From Ciona intestinalis (Eukaryota; Chordata; Ascidiacea; Phlebobranchia; Cionidae), in assembly GCF_000224145.3 (NCBI RefSeq), contig NC_020179.2, positions 2,434,125 to 2,498,124 of the forward strand: DNA of 64,000 bases. The letters are read 5' to 3'. Both the position numbers and the translations under genes were made by a program. The notes under the pieces were generated by a model. It worked only from the letters and a program-made list of their open reading frames with translations. It was not told the DNA's origin and made no database searches. Position 1 is the stretch's first letter; every line of letters starts with the position of its first letter. Of the stretch, positions 52,201 through 62,155 are shown piece after piece.

Positions 52201-52590
52201 AAAGTTTTTTAAAAAATCGTTGAATGTTTGTTTACTACCAAATTAGAAGAGAAAATAGACTGAAAAGGTGTCCCATCTCCCCCCCACCCTACTATATATA
52301 AAACCCCATTTAATTGATAAAAGTTCGTCGCAGCATGCAGTATAGTTGCATCCTATATGCTCTTTCATCAGTGCGGGACAGTCACACGGAGATGCTACTA
52401 AGAAAAGAAATGGAATGACAAATACAATCTATTTCTATAACAAACGTCGTTTAAAATAAACGAAATGCAAAGACACTTCATTTAACTTAAAGGTAAAGGC
52501 GCTTATTCGGTGATTGTTGCAATGCCCCGAATGCTCACCGAAGAAAACTATGTAATCTGCTACACCGAACCCAGGCTCCGTCTCATCCAT
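43242..52590 (-). CDS. Sodium-coupled monocarboxylate transporter (SLC5A8/SLC5A12 type)
   Basis: Thirteen exons: 52590-52539, 52013-51910, 51601-51413, 50396-50331, 49522-49403, 49042-48888, 48329-48189, 47616-47398, 47023-46911, 45541-45384, 45005-44758, 44264-44161, 43486-43242. All join in frame to 637 residues, close to SMCT1 (610). SSF family features in order: [10 protein letters not shown] in TM1, YEVTxxLEIRF-like YE-LLEIRF across exons 3-4, [13 protein letters not shown] (about 176-188), [69 protein letters not shown], an extracellular loop with glycosylation sites NTT and NSS, and [12 protein letters not shown]. Members import lactate, butyrate and similar short acids with sodium at the plasma membrane. 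Choosing between SLC5A8 and SLC5A12 is not possible; the tunicate gene may precede their split. Most introns hold a MITE-1 copy. Confidence 0.93.
43525..43709 (+). mobile_element. MITE-1 copy
   Basis: GTAGTAGGGTGGGGAAAATG at the left, GTGTCCTATCCTACTATATA at the right (right end slightly shortened), forward orientation, in the last SLC5 intron. Confidence 0.85.
43789..43988 (-). mobile_element. MITE-1 copy
   Basis: TATAGTAGGTTGGGGGAAGA at the left, GTCCCATCTTCCCCACGCCA at the right, reverse orientation, in the last SLC5 intron with the copy at 43525. A further decayed piece follows at about 44030-44150. Confidence 0.85.
44303..44490 (-). mobile_element. MITE-1 copy
   Basis: ACGGGGCGGGGAAGACGGAA at the left, ACCCCATCTTCCCTCACCCA at the right, reverse orientation, in the SLC5 intron between exons 11 and 12, next to a SINE. 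Confidence 0.8.
44500..44724 (-). mobile_element. SINE, diverged
   Basis: GTATAGCCGGGCAACGAAGG near the tail, GAGTCTTGCCCAAAGACACA in the body, and a decayed head GCTAACCACTGTACCACGCT. It lies between SLC5 exons 11 and 12. Confidence 0.7.
45589..45778 (-). mobile_element. MITE-1 copy
   Basis: ATAGTTGGGTGGGGAATCAG at the left, GTCCCACCTACCCCACTCTA at the right, reverse orientation. It lies 48 bases upstream of SLC5 exon 10. Confidence 0.85.
46013..46216 (+). mobile_element. SINE, head lost in gap, plus orientation
   Basis: Begins inside the body (CTTGGGCAGACACTTAACGC) straight after the N run and ends in the ATTCATTCATCC tail. It lies between SLC5 exons 9 and 10. Confidence 0.85.
46297..46461 (-). 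mobile_element. MITE-1 copy, internally shortened
   Basis: TAGTGGTACGGTGGGGTAAG at the left, GTCTCATTATTCCCACCCTC at the right. About 30 bases near the left side are missing. Between SLC5 exons 9 and 10. Confidence 0.75.
46505..46704 (+). mobile_element. MITE-1 copy
   Basis: TATAGTAGGGTGGGGGAAGA at the left, CAGTCTTTCCCCACTCTACT at the right, forward orientation. It touches an oppositely oriented copy at 46705. Confidence 0.85.
46705..46876 (-). mobile_element. MITE-1 copy, right end missing
   Basis: TATAGTGGGGTGGAGGAAGA at the left. It follows the previous copy with a shared TATATA and loses the right terminal repeat near SLC5 exon 9. Confidence 0.8.
47172..47368 (-). mobile_element. MITE-1 copy
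   Basis: TATAGTAGAGTGGGGGAAGA at the left, GTCCTATTTCCCCTTACCTT at the right, reverse orientation. It ends 30 bases from the SLC5 exon 8 donor side (exon end 47398). Confidence 0.85.
47838..47942 (-). mobile_element. SINE tail fragment
   Basis: AATGAAAGTAGGTTGCTTTA, then CACATGGCTGGGCAACGGCA and CACCCCGTGCCAACGAGCTA. Cut off where a MITE-1 copy begins at 47944. Between SLC5 exons 7 and 8. Confidence 0.7.
47944..48135 (+). mobile_element. MITE-1 copy
   Basis: ATTGGATGGGGAAGGATGGG at the left, TGTCCCGTATTACCCCACAA at the right, forward orientation. Between SLC5 exons 7 and 8. Confidence 0.85.
48472..48662 (+). mobile_element. MITE-1 copy
   Basis: TATAGTAGGGAAACTAAGAC at the left, with the G-rich run lost, and GTCCCGTCTTCCCCCACCCT at the right, forward orientation. 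Between SLC5 exons 6 and 7. Confidence 0.85.
49155..49345 (-). mobile_element. SINE, diverged
   Basis: GTGAATAAATGTATCCTATT tail, CATTCTATGGCGGACAACTT, and GTCGGAGCAATTGCTATTAA in the body. It lies next to SLC5 exon 5. Confidence 0.65.
50055..50190 (-). mobile_element. SINE tail fragment
   Basis: ACTTGATTTATTCCGTGTGG, GGAAAACGACAGTCGTTATA and TCTCGTGCCCAATTACGAGT. Between SLC5 exons 4 and 5. Confidence 0.75.
50450..50642. mobile_element. MITE-3 copy
   Basis: GGGTGGCATTTTCGGATATC at the left, and the complement of the right end, GGGATGGTATTTTCTGCTAC, pair as terminal inverted repeats. The interior has repeated CGACTAAA blocks like 21378-21587. Between SLC5 exons 3 and 4. Confidence 0.6.
50774..51020 (-). 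mobile_element. SINE, head truncated
   Basis: GTATGAATGAATGTAACCTA tail through CACATACGCCCACAATGGTA. The tRNA-like head is replaced by a partial MITE-1 (about 51030-51148). Between SLC5 exons 3 and 4. Confidence 0.85.
51165..51396 (+). mobile_element. MITE-1 copy with assembly gap
   Basis: ATGGTAGGGTGGGGGAAGAT at the left, GTCCCATCTTCCCCCACCCT at the right, and an N run at 51196-51245. It ends 17 bases from the SLC5 exon 3 donor (exon end 51413). Confidence 0.85.
52099..52297 (-). mobile_element. MITE-1 copy, full length
   Basis: ATATAGGATGGGGGAAGATG at the left, CATCTCCCCCCCACCCTACT at the right, reverse orientation. SLC5 intron 1. Confidence 0.9.
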
Positions 52591-54092
52591 CGTATTTTAA
52601 TCAAGAATTAAAACACACAGAATATATAAAGTAATTCAAAACCTAAACACATTTGATTGAACAAGATAAAAACTAATTCATATGCCGTGCATGCTAACAC
52701 TTATTTTTATCGAGAATTTTCATCTGAACTTCCATATTCGATAACCCCTATCTTAACCTATTAGGAAAGCTACATAATAGCTTTGCTACGCTGAAGCCAG
52801 TGTAGTTGATCTGCATTACATAACGTATAAGAACACCCCACTCACGAAGTTATATTTATCGCATGATGTTTAACATACAAGTTCAATACTGAAATTATGT
52901 TTGCTTTTGACACCACTCCCCCTCAGGTTCAGAATCCCTGAAATGGCAAATGATTTACCAATAATCTTAACGACCACTTCGCTCGATGTTAAGACCCCAT
53001 AACTATAACTCACGCATAGCCTATATTGGTTGACTGAGCTATATATATGATCGCATATTTTTAGGTTGCGTTTATCCTATTTTGACTTACTGTTGCATAC
53101 TAATTGAATATTAAAGGGCCGTGTTACGCAGCTATATATAGCTGTTGTACATGTATGTTCTTAACATCTTGCATTTTTTCAGCAAATAAAGGAACCCTAT
53201 ATGGCCATTCTGCCGTTTGCAAACTGACACCACATTTTAAACATCTGTTCCTGTTTTCGTTTTATGCTATTAAAGTCTCCTAGTTTTTTTATGTCGAAAT
53301 GGCAGTACGAGTTTGCAATATACTCTGTAGCATCTGTACGGTTCCTACTGTCCATTTTCTACTTTAACATAGAGTACTGATGGGACACCTCAGCTGCTTA
53401 GCCTATAATAACCAAATATCCTGATCGTGTTTTAAAGTATAGTATTGTGGGGGGTATATGCAACAGTATAAGCAAGTCATGAGGAAGCGGTGTTATAATT
53501 CTTTGAATGTTCTTGCTTCTTTGTTTACTATACCAAATGATACGAGAGGAAATAAAATAAACTGGTGTCCCATCTTACCGTGACTGTGCGTCCTTTCATG
53601 TAATTCCTATTAATTATCAATGTAATATCATCTAATGATATGATTATCGAATGTTAGTTACAACCTTTTATAAAAAGGCGAATCCGCAGTACACCTTTTT
53701 ATTTTGAACCATACTAATTATGTTTGTGGGTTTATATCAACAAAAGCGAACCCTTGAACTTCCGCACTGTGGAATTAATTGGGCAATTACCCTTTCGCGC
53801 TAACCACATTCGATCTGTTGTGTAAACGCAGACTAGTTCTATGCACAAAACAAACTAAACCCAGTGTATATGTATATAATAAGTAATCATTAAACACAAT
53901 GATATTTATTTGTTTTTCAACATCCACAGCGATACGTAAGAAAATAAACAGTGTAACAACATATTAACTCCCCGAAAATTTTACAGGATATGTGATTTTT
54001 ATTTCCACTGTTTTGATATTTTATAAAAATCTTATATAACATTGTAAGAGCGGAAATTTGTATGGAAAAAGATTGTTAGGCTATAATTTGCC
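52591..54092. other. Divergent region between SLC5 and CHRAC1 genes
   Basis: Should hold both promoters. No TATA box or gene is evident. A diverged MITE-1 copy fills 53374-53585. Sequence around 52740-53060 is ordinary AT-rich DNA. Confidence 0.5.
53374..53585 (-). mobile_element. MITE-1 copy, diverged
   Basis: GAGTACTGATGGGACACCTC at the left, GGTGTCCCATCTTACCGTGA at the right. It has a short internal insertion around AGTATTGTGGGGGG. Confidence 0.7.
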
Positions 54093-54922
54093 ATGGAAGA
54101 AACAAAATCCCCCAAAAATGGAACTCATCCAGGTTTACCAATGGCTAGGATCAAAGTCATCATGAAAAGTTCACCAGATGTCGAACATATTAGTCCCACA
54201 GCGTTGTATGCGATGACCAAAGCAACGGTTTTCGTATATGTGGCCATTTTCTTCTGTAACTGTATATGTATGTATATTAGTATGTATGCTTAATTATTTA
54301 TTTTTTGTAGGAATTATTTGTATCTCATCTTACAACAGAAGCCTATGAGAAAAACACTAGCATGTTTTCTGTTGATTACAAAAGCTTGGCTGATGTAGTT
54401 AACAATGACGAGACCCTTGAGTTTCTACAAGGTAAAATATTGTCATTAATGGTTAATGCAAAACACTGGTGCTAGTGAAAAAAATTATACCTCATAAAGT
54501 TACCACTAATGCATTGCAATTTTGGTCACTTTTTTTCGTCATTTTTACCAGCACCAGAATAGAAATAGACCTTGTTGTACGATTGTTTTCAAGTTGACCT
54601 TACAAGTTTTTGTTTATCATATAACACAGTATTTACATTAGTGGCATCAACTTTCTAGTTTATACACTGTGGTACGATTTGATTATCTTTTCTAAACTCT
54701 ATGCTATTTACAGCATAAGGTAGAACCATTGTCAACCATACATACTTGTTTAGTGTGGTAGTTTCAGTCTGTACAAAATACTAAATGCAACATAATGTAC
54801 ATTCATTCTTAATGTATGCAGAGGTGGTACCGCACAAAATCACAGTCCGAGATTATTTGCTCATGACAAAAAAACAAAACATTTCTGATGACGATCATAG
54901 TGACAACAAAAGCAGCGAATGA
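54093..54922 (+). CDS. CHRAC1: Chromatin accessibility complex protein 1 (histone-fold subunit)
   Basis: Exons 54093-54227, 54311-54431 and 54822-54922 join in frame to 118 residues (human 131). The histone fold is clear: LPMARIKVIMKSSPDVEHIS (helix 1), PTALYAMTKATELFVSHLTT (helix 2), YKSLADVVNNDETLEFLQEV (helix 3 region), then VPHKITVRDYL. The tail is acidic and serine-rich (DDDHSDNKSSE). In animals it pairs with POLE3 (CHRAC17) in the ISWI-containing CHRAC remodelling complex and binds DNA in the nucleus. The start is the first ATG, with a purine at -3. POLE4 is a related histone-fold protein, but the residues around helix 1 and the KATELF motif favour CHRAC1. Confidence 0.9.
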
Positions 54923-55815
54923 TTACTGACATGTCGCTTAGACTTTACAACTTCTTCTATGCTGGAAAGAGCTGGGATTTCTCGATGTGTTATTTGCAAC
55001 TAAGAACTAAGATGTGGACTATGTTGGGATAACTGCTAAACAGCCATAACTATTCACACTGTGTTAACATGGCATGCAGATAAACCAATAATTGGTCAAA
55101 TGCAAGATAGTTCTTTTAGTGCCAAAGTATTCAATTCAAGTCGTATACTATTACTTCAAAGCCTTACATTCCTCGTTCTAATTTTTCCTAAATCTCTCAT
55201 TTCTAAAAAATACATGAATCTAGACCTGCTGATTTTTTAGATTATTTTTACAGGTTAAGGAAAATTAAAAATTCTCAGGTACTAACAGATCAAATGTTCG
55301 CGCGATTTGCGCTGTTAGTATCTAAGTCTACCCGAGAAAAGTGTATACGCACATTCAAGCCGAAGTTCAAATTATTGTAATATAATTAACTTTTAGGTTT
55401 GTTTAAAGTAAACCTGATATAATCACTTAGTCTTATAACATCACAGGCTACGTCGAAACGGTTATGCGTAATTATGCTTACTTAATCTACGCGACGAGAC
55501 ATTCTGAACAATTAGCAACGCTGTACGGTTTCATTATCAGACGTGCGTGTCACGATTTATCTACAGATTGTTTATAAGAAAGGTGTAAATATAATTTCCT
55601 AATAATGTTCATACCTTATGTACAAACGAGGTCTACGTGGAAAATACCCAACCGCGCATTAAATCTCATTATTTCAAATAATTAAGCATAATTCGCCTGG
55701 CATTTAAATAAACGTGATGCGCTACAAAGAAAGGTTTTGAATCTGTAAATTATAGGACCTATCCCACGTTTAATTTAGGCTATTATACCGAAACCAAGAA
55801 GAACTAATTTAATGG
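54923..55815. other. Intergenic region without recognisable features
   Basis: Contains the 3' flank of CHRAC1 and the distal upstream region of the plus-strand CCP gene. No exon, SINE or MITE was recognised. Confidence 0.55.
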
Positions 55816-55902
55816 AAAAGCTACGTCAGCTTTACTGCAGCCTATATAAGCTGTTTCGTTCGTTAGTCGAATCATCTTCATTGAAGAAGTAACAAGTGAA
55901 GG
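55816..55902 (+). promoter_or_regulatory. Core promoter of plus-strand CCP gene
   Basis: TATATAAG at 55843-55850 and a conserved 5' UTR to the ATG at 55903. A TACGTCAGC (CRE-like) lies about 20 bases upstream of the TATA box, where the paralogue has a related GTCAGC. The 60 bases before the ATG are nearly identical to those of the minus-strand paralogue. Confidence 0.75.
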
Positions 55903-58900
55903 ATGAATCTCATTCGTATTTTTCTCCTCGTTCTTGCAGTTGTTGTATTGAATGTAGCAGCAACAGGTTACACGAGTAAGTACAATACAAAACTTTAAAA
56001 GTAGCAGAGCTGAATATTTACCCTCTGAAACATTTGCAGGTCGATATTGCAGTGTCGCCTACATTAGATATGGAGCAGCTCGGACAGCTTATAGAGTTCG
56101 TATTGGACAATCGTACACATATGCTTGTAGAAGCGGATACCGGCTTGTAGGAACTGCTACCATTCAATGCACAAGCTCAGGTTGGGCAAAGCGAACTCCC
56201 TACTGCAGTAGAGGTAAGCATAATAGGTTAGCATAACCGAACAAAAAGGTTAGATTTGTTGGTAATACAGCAAATATTGCACCATTTTACTAACTACTCA
56301 TATTTTGTGGGTATCTTTTTTTTAAGACGATTGCATTTTTTTACAGTTACAGTTGGAAAATGCCGACGACCAGGTCGCGTTCGATACGCATCCTTTCGTC
56401 CATACCGTAGCTGGTACACTGCTGGAACAAATGTGACATACACTTGTCGTCGTGGTTACGCCCTTACTGGTCAATCAATTCTCACGTGCCAATCCAACAG
56501 CAGCTGGTCTCCCAACAGGCCAACTTGTACCAGAATTGTGATCAAGTGCCCAGCCATCTCCGGACCAGCTAATGGTTTAACTAAACCAATTATCTCGAGA
56601 TCAGTAAGCATTGGAACCCGAGTTTGGTTCAAATGTAACAGCGGATTTCAAAGAGTTGGAGCAGCCGATGGCATTTGTCTCCGTAGTGGTTCATGGTCTG
56701 TCGCTGTACCAACATGCCAACGTAAGTTTACATTATATGACTAAACACTTTAATGTTTGCATCGACTTGGTACCTTAATCTCACCCAACAGAAGATAGCA
56801 CGTATAAATCGCTTAAAGCTGTTCAATAGTTTAACATTGCTTTGTAAAATTGCTAACATTCTACTCCGTTCAACACAGGTACATGCAGTCGACCAGATAA
56901 TGTCCTGCTCGCTTCATTCAGTCCTTCCAGGGCTTTCTACTCAGTTGATTCAAACGTTACTTACACCTGTTCTAATGGCTACACTATCAGTGGTGAAGCC
57001 ACTTTAACCTGTCTATCAAACGGTCAATGGTCTCACGACGAACCAACTTGCACTAGAATCACCCTCAATTGCCCAGTCATTTCTGCACCAGAAAACGGGT
57101 CGATCGAACCAGTTATCACTCGTCCAGTGAGCGCTGAAACATCGGTTACTTTCTCTTGCGATGTTGGGTATGAATTAATTGGTGCAGGAAACAGCGAATG
57201 TCAACATGGTGGAGCATGGTCCAATGACGTGCCCACTTGTGAACGTAAGTCAAGCAGATGCTTTGTTTTTTTTTAAACCTTTGATGTATTTTCGTACACA
57301 TGACTTTTTGATACTAAACATAAGTTTCTAAGTTTTTAGCAATACAATTGTAAATTCTTTAACAGCAATCCAATGCCCGACACCTGGTGTTATTGAGAAC
57401 GGCTCCTTTGATCAAGCAAGTGGGCCTTACGGCATCGAACAAACAGTAGAGTACACATGCAGTGGTAACTACGTCCTTGAAGGTCAAGCAGTCCTTACAT
57501 GCTTGGTCAGTGGTGAATGGTCTCATGATGAACCAGAGTGTGTTGGTAAGCATTTTGCTAGACGTATAATTTGATGCGCCGATGCAACCGCATTCGACAT
57601 TGTTTTGATAATCAAGGGTTATGCAATTATCCAGTAGCTATAACGAGTTCTTTTAGGTGCGTTGAAACTGAAAGGAAAAATTATTTTACACAATTTTACA
57701 GAACCAGTGACATGCCCAACACCGATTGCTCCAGTTAATGGAGGAATCACTCCAATCCAAGATCAATACCCTGTTGAAATTGTAATCTGGTACACATGTG
57801 ACGCCGGTTACACGACCACTGGACGAAAAGACGCTATCTGCCGTGACGATGGCACTTGGTCCAGCGAAGCACCTATCTGTGTCGGTAAGATTTTTTTTTA
57901 AAATATAGAGAAATATACGAAAAGTTGGTATTTTACCATTACCAAATGTAGGCTTAACTTGCGACCGACCCGACGACATCGACTTCGGAAGTTTGACCAC
58001 ACCAGGAAACACCTTTAACGTTGGCGCCACAGCAACTTACGTTTGCAACGCTGGATATGAGATCGTTGGTCAGGATGTTCTTACTTGCACAGTGAGTGGG
58101 GAATGGTCGGACAACGAACCAACTTGTTCCAGAATCGTGACTTGCCAAACACCAGTTGGACCATCCGATGGTAGCTTCACACCGACCCAGCAACCATTCT
58201 TTGTTAACAGCGAAGTCACCTTCACCTGCGACGATGGTTTCATTCTTAATGGTGAATCTGTAATCACCTGCCAAGATTCTGGTCTCTGGTCCAATCCTGA
58301 ACCAACTTGTGATCGTAAGTAAACAACCCTAAATAGACAAATACTATAATAAAACAGCTTTTTATTTAATTTAAATTCCTTTTTCAGCCATTCAATGCCC
58401 GACACCTGGTGACATTGACAACGGTTCATTTGATCCAGCAACTGGTCCTTACGGCATCGAACAAACAGTAGAGTACACATGCAGTGGCAACTACGTCCTT
58501 GAAGGTCAAGCTGTCCTTACATGTTTGGACACTGGTTTATGGTCCCACGACGAACCACAGTGTGTTGGTAAGTTGACACCCCACGTATAGTGGTATAGTT
58601 ATAACAATTCAGTATTTAAATGTGTGTCCATCTCTTTGGTCATTTTGGCTTCATCAAAAATGTATAGGCTAGTTTGTTTTATTTATATCATACACTTAAA
58701 CGTTTATCAACTCTCATTTCCTTGCAGCTCCAGTAACCTGCTCAGTACCTGTTGAACCAGCAAACGGTGCATACTCTCCAATCCAAGACGAATACTTCGT
58801 AAACACCGTTGTCACATTCACATGCGATGAAGGATACACAACTACTGATAGAGATGCAATCATCTGTAGAGCCGATGGCACTTGGTCTAGTGATGAACCA

Positions 58901-60667
58901 GTTTGCAACGGTATGAACAAACATGTACTAAGATGAAAACTTCATTATTTACACTGACACATTTGCGATTGTTTTCCCTAATTACCAAACAACAGTGTTG
59001 TTCATCTTACAAGACCTTCTGCTTTTGATGAATTAACCCATTATTTGTTAATAATAAATCAGCACCTTTTAAACTCAAACTGTCTTCCCGCATTTTCAGC
59101 AATTACTTGCGACCGACCCGCCGACATCGACTTCGGAAGTTTGACCACACCAGGAAACACCTTCAACATCGGCGCCACAGCAACTTACGTTTGCAACGCT
59201 GGATATGAGATCGTTGGTCAGGATGTTCTTACTTGCACAGTGAGTGGGGAATGGTCGGACGACGAACCAACTTGTTCCAGAATCGTGACTTGCCAAACAC
59301 CAGTTGGACCATCTGATGGTAGTTTCACACCGACCCAGCAACCATTCTTTGTTAACAGCGAAGTCACCTTCACCTGCAACGATGGTTTCATTCTTAATGG
59401 TGAATCTGTAATCACTTGCCAAGATTCTGGTCTCTGGTCCGATCCCGAACCAACTTGTGATCGTAAGTAAACAATCCTAAACCGACATTTAATGTAACTG
59501 ATTTGTATCTTATTTCCATTTCCGTTTCAGCCATTCAATGCCCGGCACCTGGGGTTATTGAGAACGGTTCCTTTAATCCAGCAAGTGGTCCTTACGGCAT
59601 CGAACAAACAGTAGAGTACACATGCAGTGGTAACTACGTCCTTGAAGGTCAAGCTGTCCTTACATGCTTGGACACCGGTTTATGGTCTCACGTGGAGCCA
59701 GAGTGTGTTGGTAAGTCTATTGTATACTTATTTATGGCATAGGGTCGATACACCAACGAGATCTGTATAGCTTACGTTATGAAATTAATTGTGTTCTTTG
59801 TACTTTAGCTCCAGTAACATGCCCAACACCCGACGCACCCGTAAACGGGGTAGTAACGCCGATCCAAAACGAATACTTGGTTAATGTCGTCATTTGGTAC
59901 ACATGTAACGCCGGTTACACAACCACCGGGCGAACAGATGCAATCTGCCGAGACGATGGCACTTGGTCAAGCGAAGCACCTATCTGTGTCGGTAAGGACT
60001 ATTTTTCGAATATATAGAGAAATATGTATAAAGGTTGCCATTTTACCATTACCAAATCCAGGCTTAACTTGCAACCGACCCGACGACATCGACTTCGGAA
60101 GTTTGATCACACCAGGAAACACCTTCAACGTCGGCGCCACGGCAACTTACGTTTGCAACGCTGGATATGAGATCGTTGGTCAGAATGTTCTCACTTGCAC
60201 AGTGAGTGGGGAATGGTCGGACGATGAGCCAACTTGCCAAAGAGTTGTAGAATGTGCAGCTCGTGCAGCTCCAGCTTCTGGCTCACTTTCTCCATCCAAA
60301 TCGACCTACGCTGAGAATGAAGTGGTAACCTTTTCTTGCAACCATGGTTACAACCTAAGCGGTGAAAGCCAAAGCACATGTCAAGCCAGTGGGCTATGGG
60401 ACCATGAAGTTCCCACTTGCGTTCAAGCTGGACCTACCTGTGCTGGAAAATGTGGTGCATACGACAGTCAAGCTTCTTGCCAGTGTGATTACATCTGCTT
60501 TTACTACGACAATTGTTGCAGTGATTACCACGATATATGTAAGTAATTTTATTATCTAACAGCGTTTGTCTTGTAATAGATATTAGCAAAAATAAGCTTC
60601 GATTTGTTTGTAAACTTTTACATTTGGATATCAGTATAACTGTACATTGTGTTTTACAGGTGTTTAA
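55903..60667 (+). CDS. Secreted protein with 17 sushi/CCP domains and a somatomedin B domain
   Basis: Fourteen exons: 55903-55975, 56040-56213, 56347-56721, 56879-57244, 57366-57545, 57702-57884, 57952-58314, 58388-58567, 58728-58910, 59100-59462, 59531-59710, 59809-59991, 60062-60538, 60660-60667. All introns are phase 1 and the product is 1095 residues. The signal peptide MNLIRIFLLVLAVVVLNVAA differs from the paralogue by one residue. Exons 2-4 encode five CCPs. Then a cassette of 180-, 183- and 363-base exons (four CCPs) occurs twice, and a third time with the last exon extended to 477 bases by the somatomedin B domain (CAGKCGAYDS, CQCDYICF, NCCSDYHDIC). The last exon is 8 bases and completes a split Cys codon: CV-stop. 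Unspliced, the frame would end CK-stop just after 60540. No membrane anchor is seen. Compared with 37768-41299 it has eight more CCPs. Function is unknown; an innate recognition or adhesion role is a guess from domain type. Confidence 0.92.
57366..60538 (+). repeat. Three tandem copies of a three-exon CCP cassette
   Basis: Units: 57366-58314, 58388-59462 and 59531-60538. Each has a 180-base exon, a 183-base exon and a two-CCP exon (363, 363 and 477 bases). Exons 7 and 10 are almost identical in sequence. The exon sizes match exactly while introns differ in length. Confidence 0.9.
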
Positions 60668-61590
60668 AGAGCAGTGTCGACACCAACATCAATATAACAG
60701 TGATTAACTCAATGCATTTATCATATCTCAAGCATTACTAATAATACAAATATATTCAAAGCATTAATTGTGATGTTTTCCTGTGTTGAAAGCCATAGCA
60801 ATAACAGGCCTGTTTTTTTCTAACGTGAACATATGCTACCTAGGCAAAATTAAGACTATATCCTATTAATTAATACTTACTGAATCAAACACGTACTAAT
60901 TGCATATAGAGCAGCAATGAAACATTTCTTGGATACTAGTTAAACTTTGGTTAAACGCTGTAAATGTATTGACGCAAAGGTTCACGCTTAGAGCAATACG
61001 CTTTCATCCAAGGGTTTTCCCCAGCTGTTACGTGAGGGCGCCGGTGTACACAGTTGCGTACGTGACTCGCTGTCTTGATATTTAGGCTATTTAAAAAGGG
61101 GATACGGGCCTACTAACCGCACAAAGCCAATACATTTGACGTGACAGCGAGCTCTGGCTAATCAGTAACATCGTAGGTAGGTGGTAAACAGGTTAGCAAG
61201 CTTAATGGTATGAAATCTGCACGACAAACTTTACGTTACAATAGGCAGCAAGTTAACATTTTTTTTGGGCTGGACCGTAAAATTTAAACAAAACTTATAG
61301 GTNNNNNNNNNNNNNNNNNNNNNNNNNNNNNNNNNNNNNNNNNNNNNNNNNNNNNNNNNNNNNNNNNNNNNNNNNNNNNNNNNNNNNNNNNNNNNNNNNN
61401 NNNNNNNNNNNNNNNNNNNNNNNNNNNNNNNNNNNNNNNNNNNNNNNNNNNNNNNNNNNNNNNNNNNNNNNNNNNNNNNNNNNNNNNNNNNNNNNNNNNN
61501 NNNNNNNNNNNNNNNNNNNNNNNNNNNNNNNNNNNNNNNNNNNNNNNNNNNNNNNNNNNNNNNNNNNNNNNNNNNNNNNNNNNNNNNNNN

Positions 61591-61690
61591 TTTCTTTATC
61601 CTCGCGTGGCCGGAAAACGACAGTCGTTATAACACGGGTGTTTATACAGTTCATATCAGCTTACGAGTTACCATGCATGTTACTTTGTGA
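61591..61690 (-). mobile_element. SINE tail fragment after gap
   Basis: TTTCTTTATCCTCGCGTGGC through CAGCTTACGAGTTACCATGC. Starts at the edge of the N run. Confidence 0.8.
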
Positions 61691-62029
61691 TTAAAAAAAC
61701 TTTTAATTTAAATTCTTATACTTTACTTTTGCTCCTGTAATCTTTGAATAAATAATTTAAATATTTAAATAATTAATCCAGTATTGATTGCTTGCTATGA
61801 GCTTGCTTATCTAAAGGGAATCAAAGTAATTGGCATTGGACGTAAAAAGGTTAATAAGTTCATTTTATAAATTAACTAAATACAAGTTGGTTTTAAATAC
61901 ATTCTTACTGTACTGACTTACATATAATATATATAAATAATTCCAATACTTTTAACTCAACAAACAAACTTACCATGTGGAATTAATTTTATACTTATAG
62001 TAAATCTTCTGATTTTTGTATAAATGCCA

Positions 62030-62155
62030 CAAAGTAACATACATGGTAACTTGTAAGCCCGCATGAGTTGTATGAAACAGAACACCCGTGTTATAACGAC
62101 GGTTGTTTTTCGGCCAAGCAAGGATAAAGTAACTTTGATTTATTCATTCATTCAT
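62030..62155 (+). mobile_element. SINE tail fragment, plus orientation
   Basis: AAGTAACATACATGGTAACT through an ATTCATTCATTCAT tail, with the tRNA-like head absent. It ends about 180 bases before the lactate dehydrogenase start codon. Confidence 0.8.
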
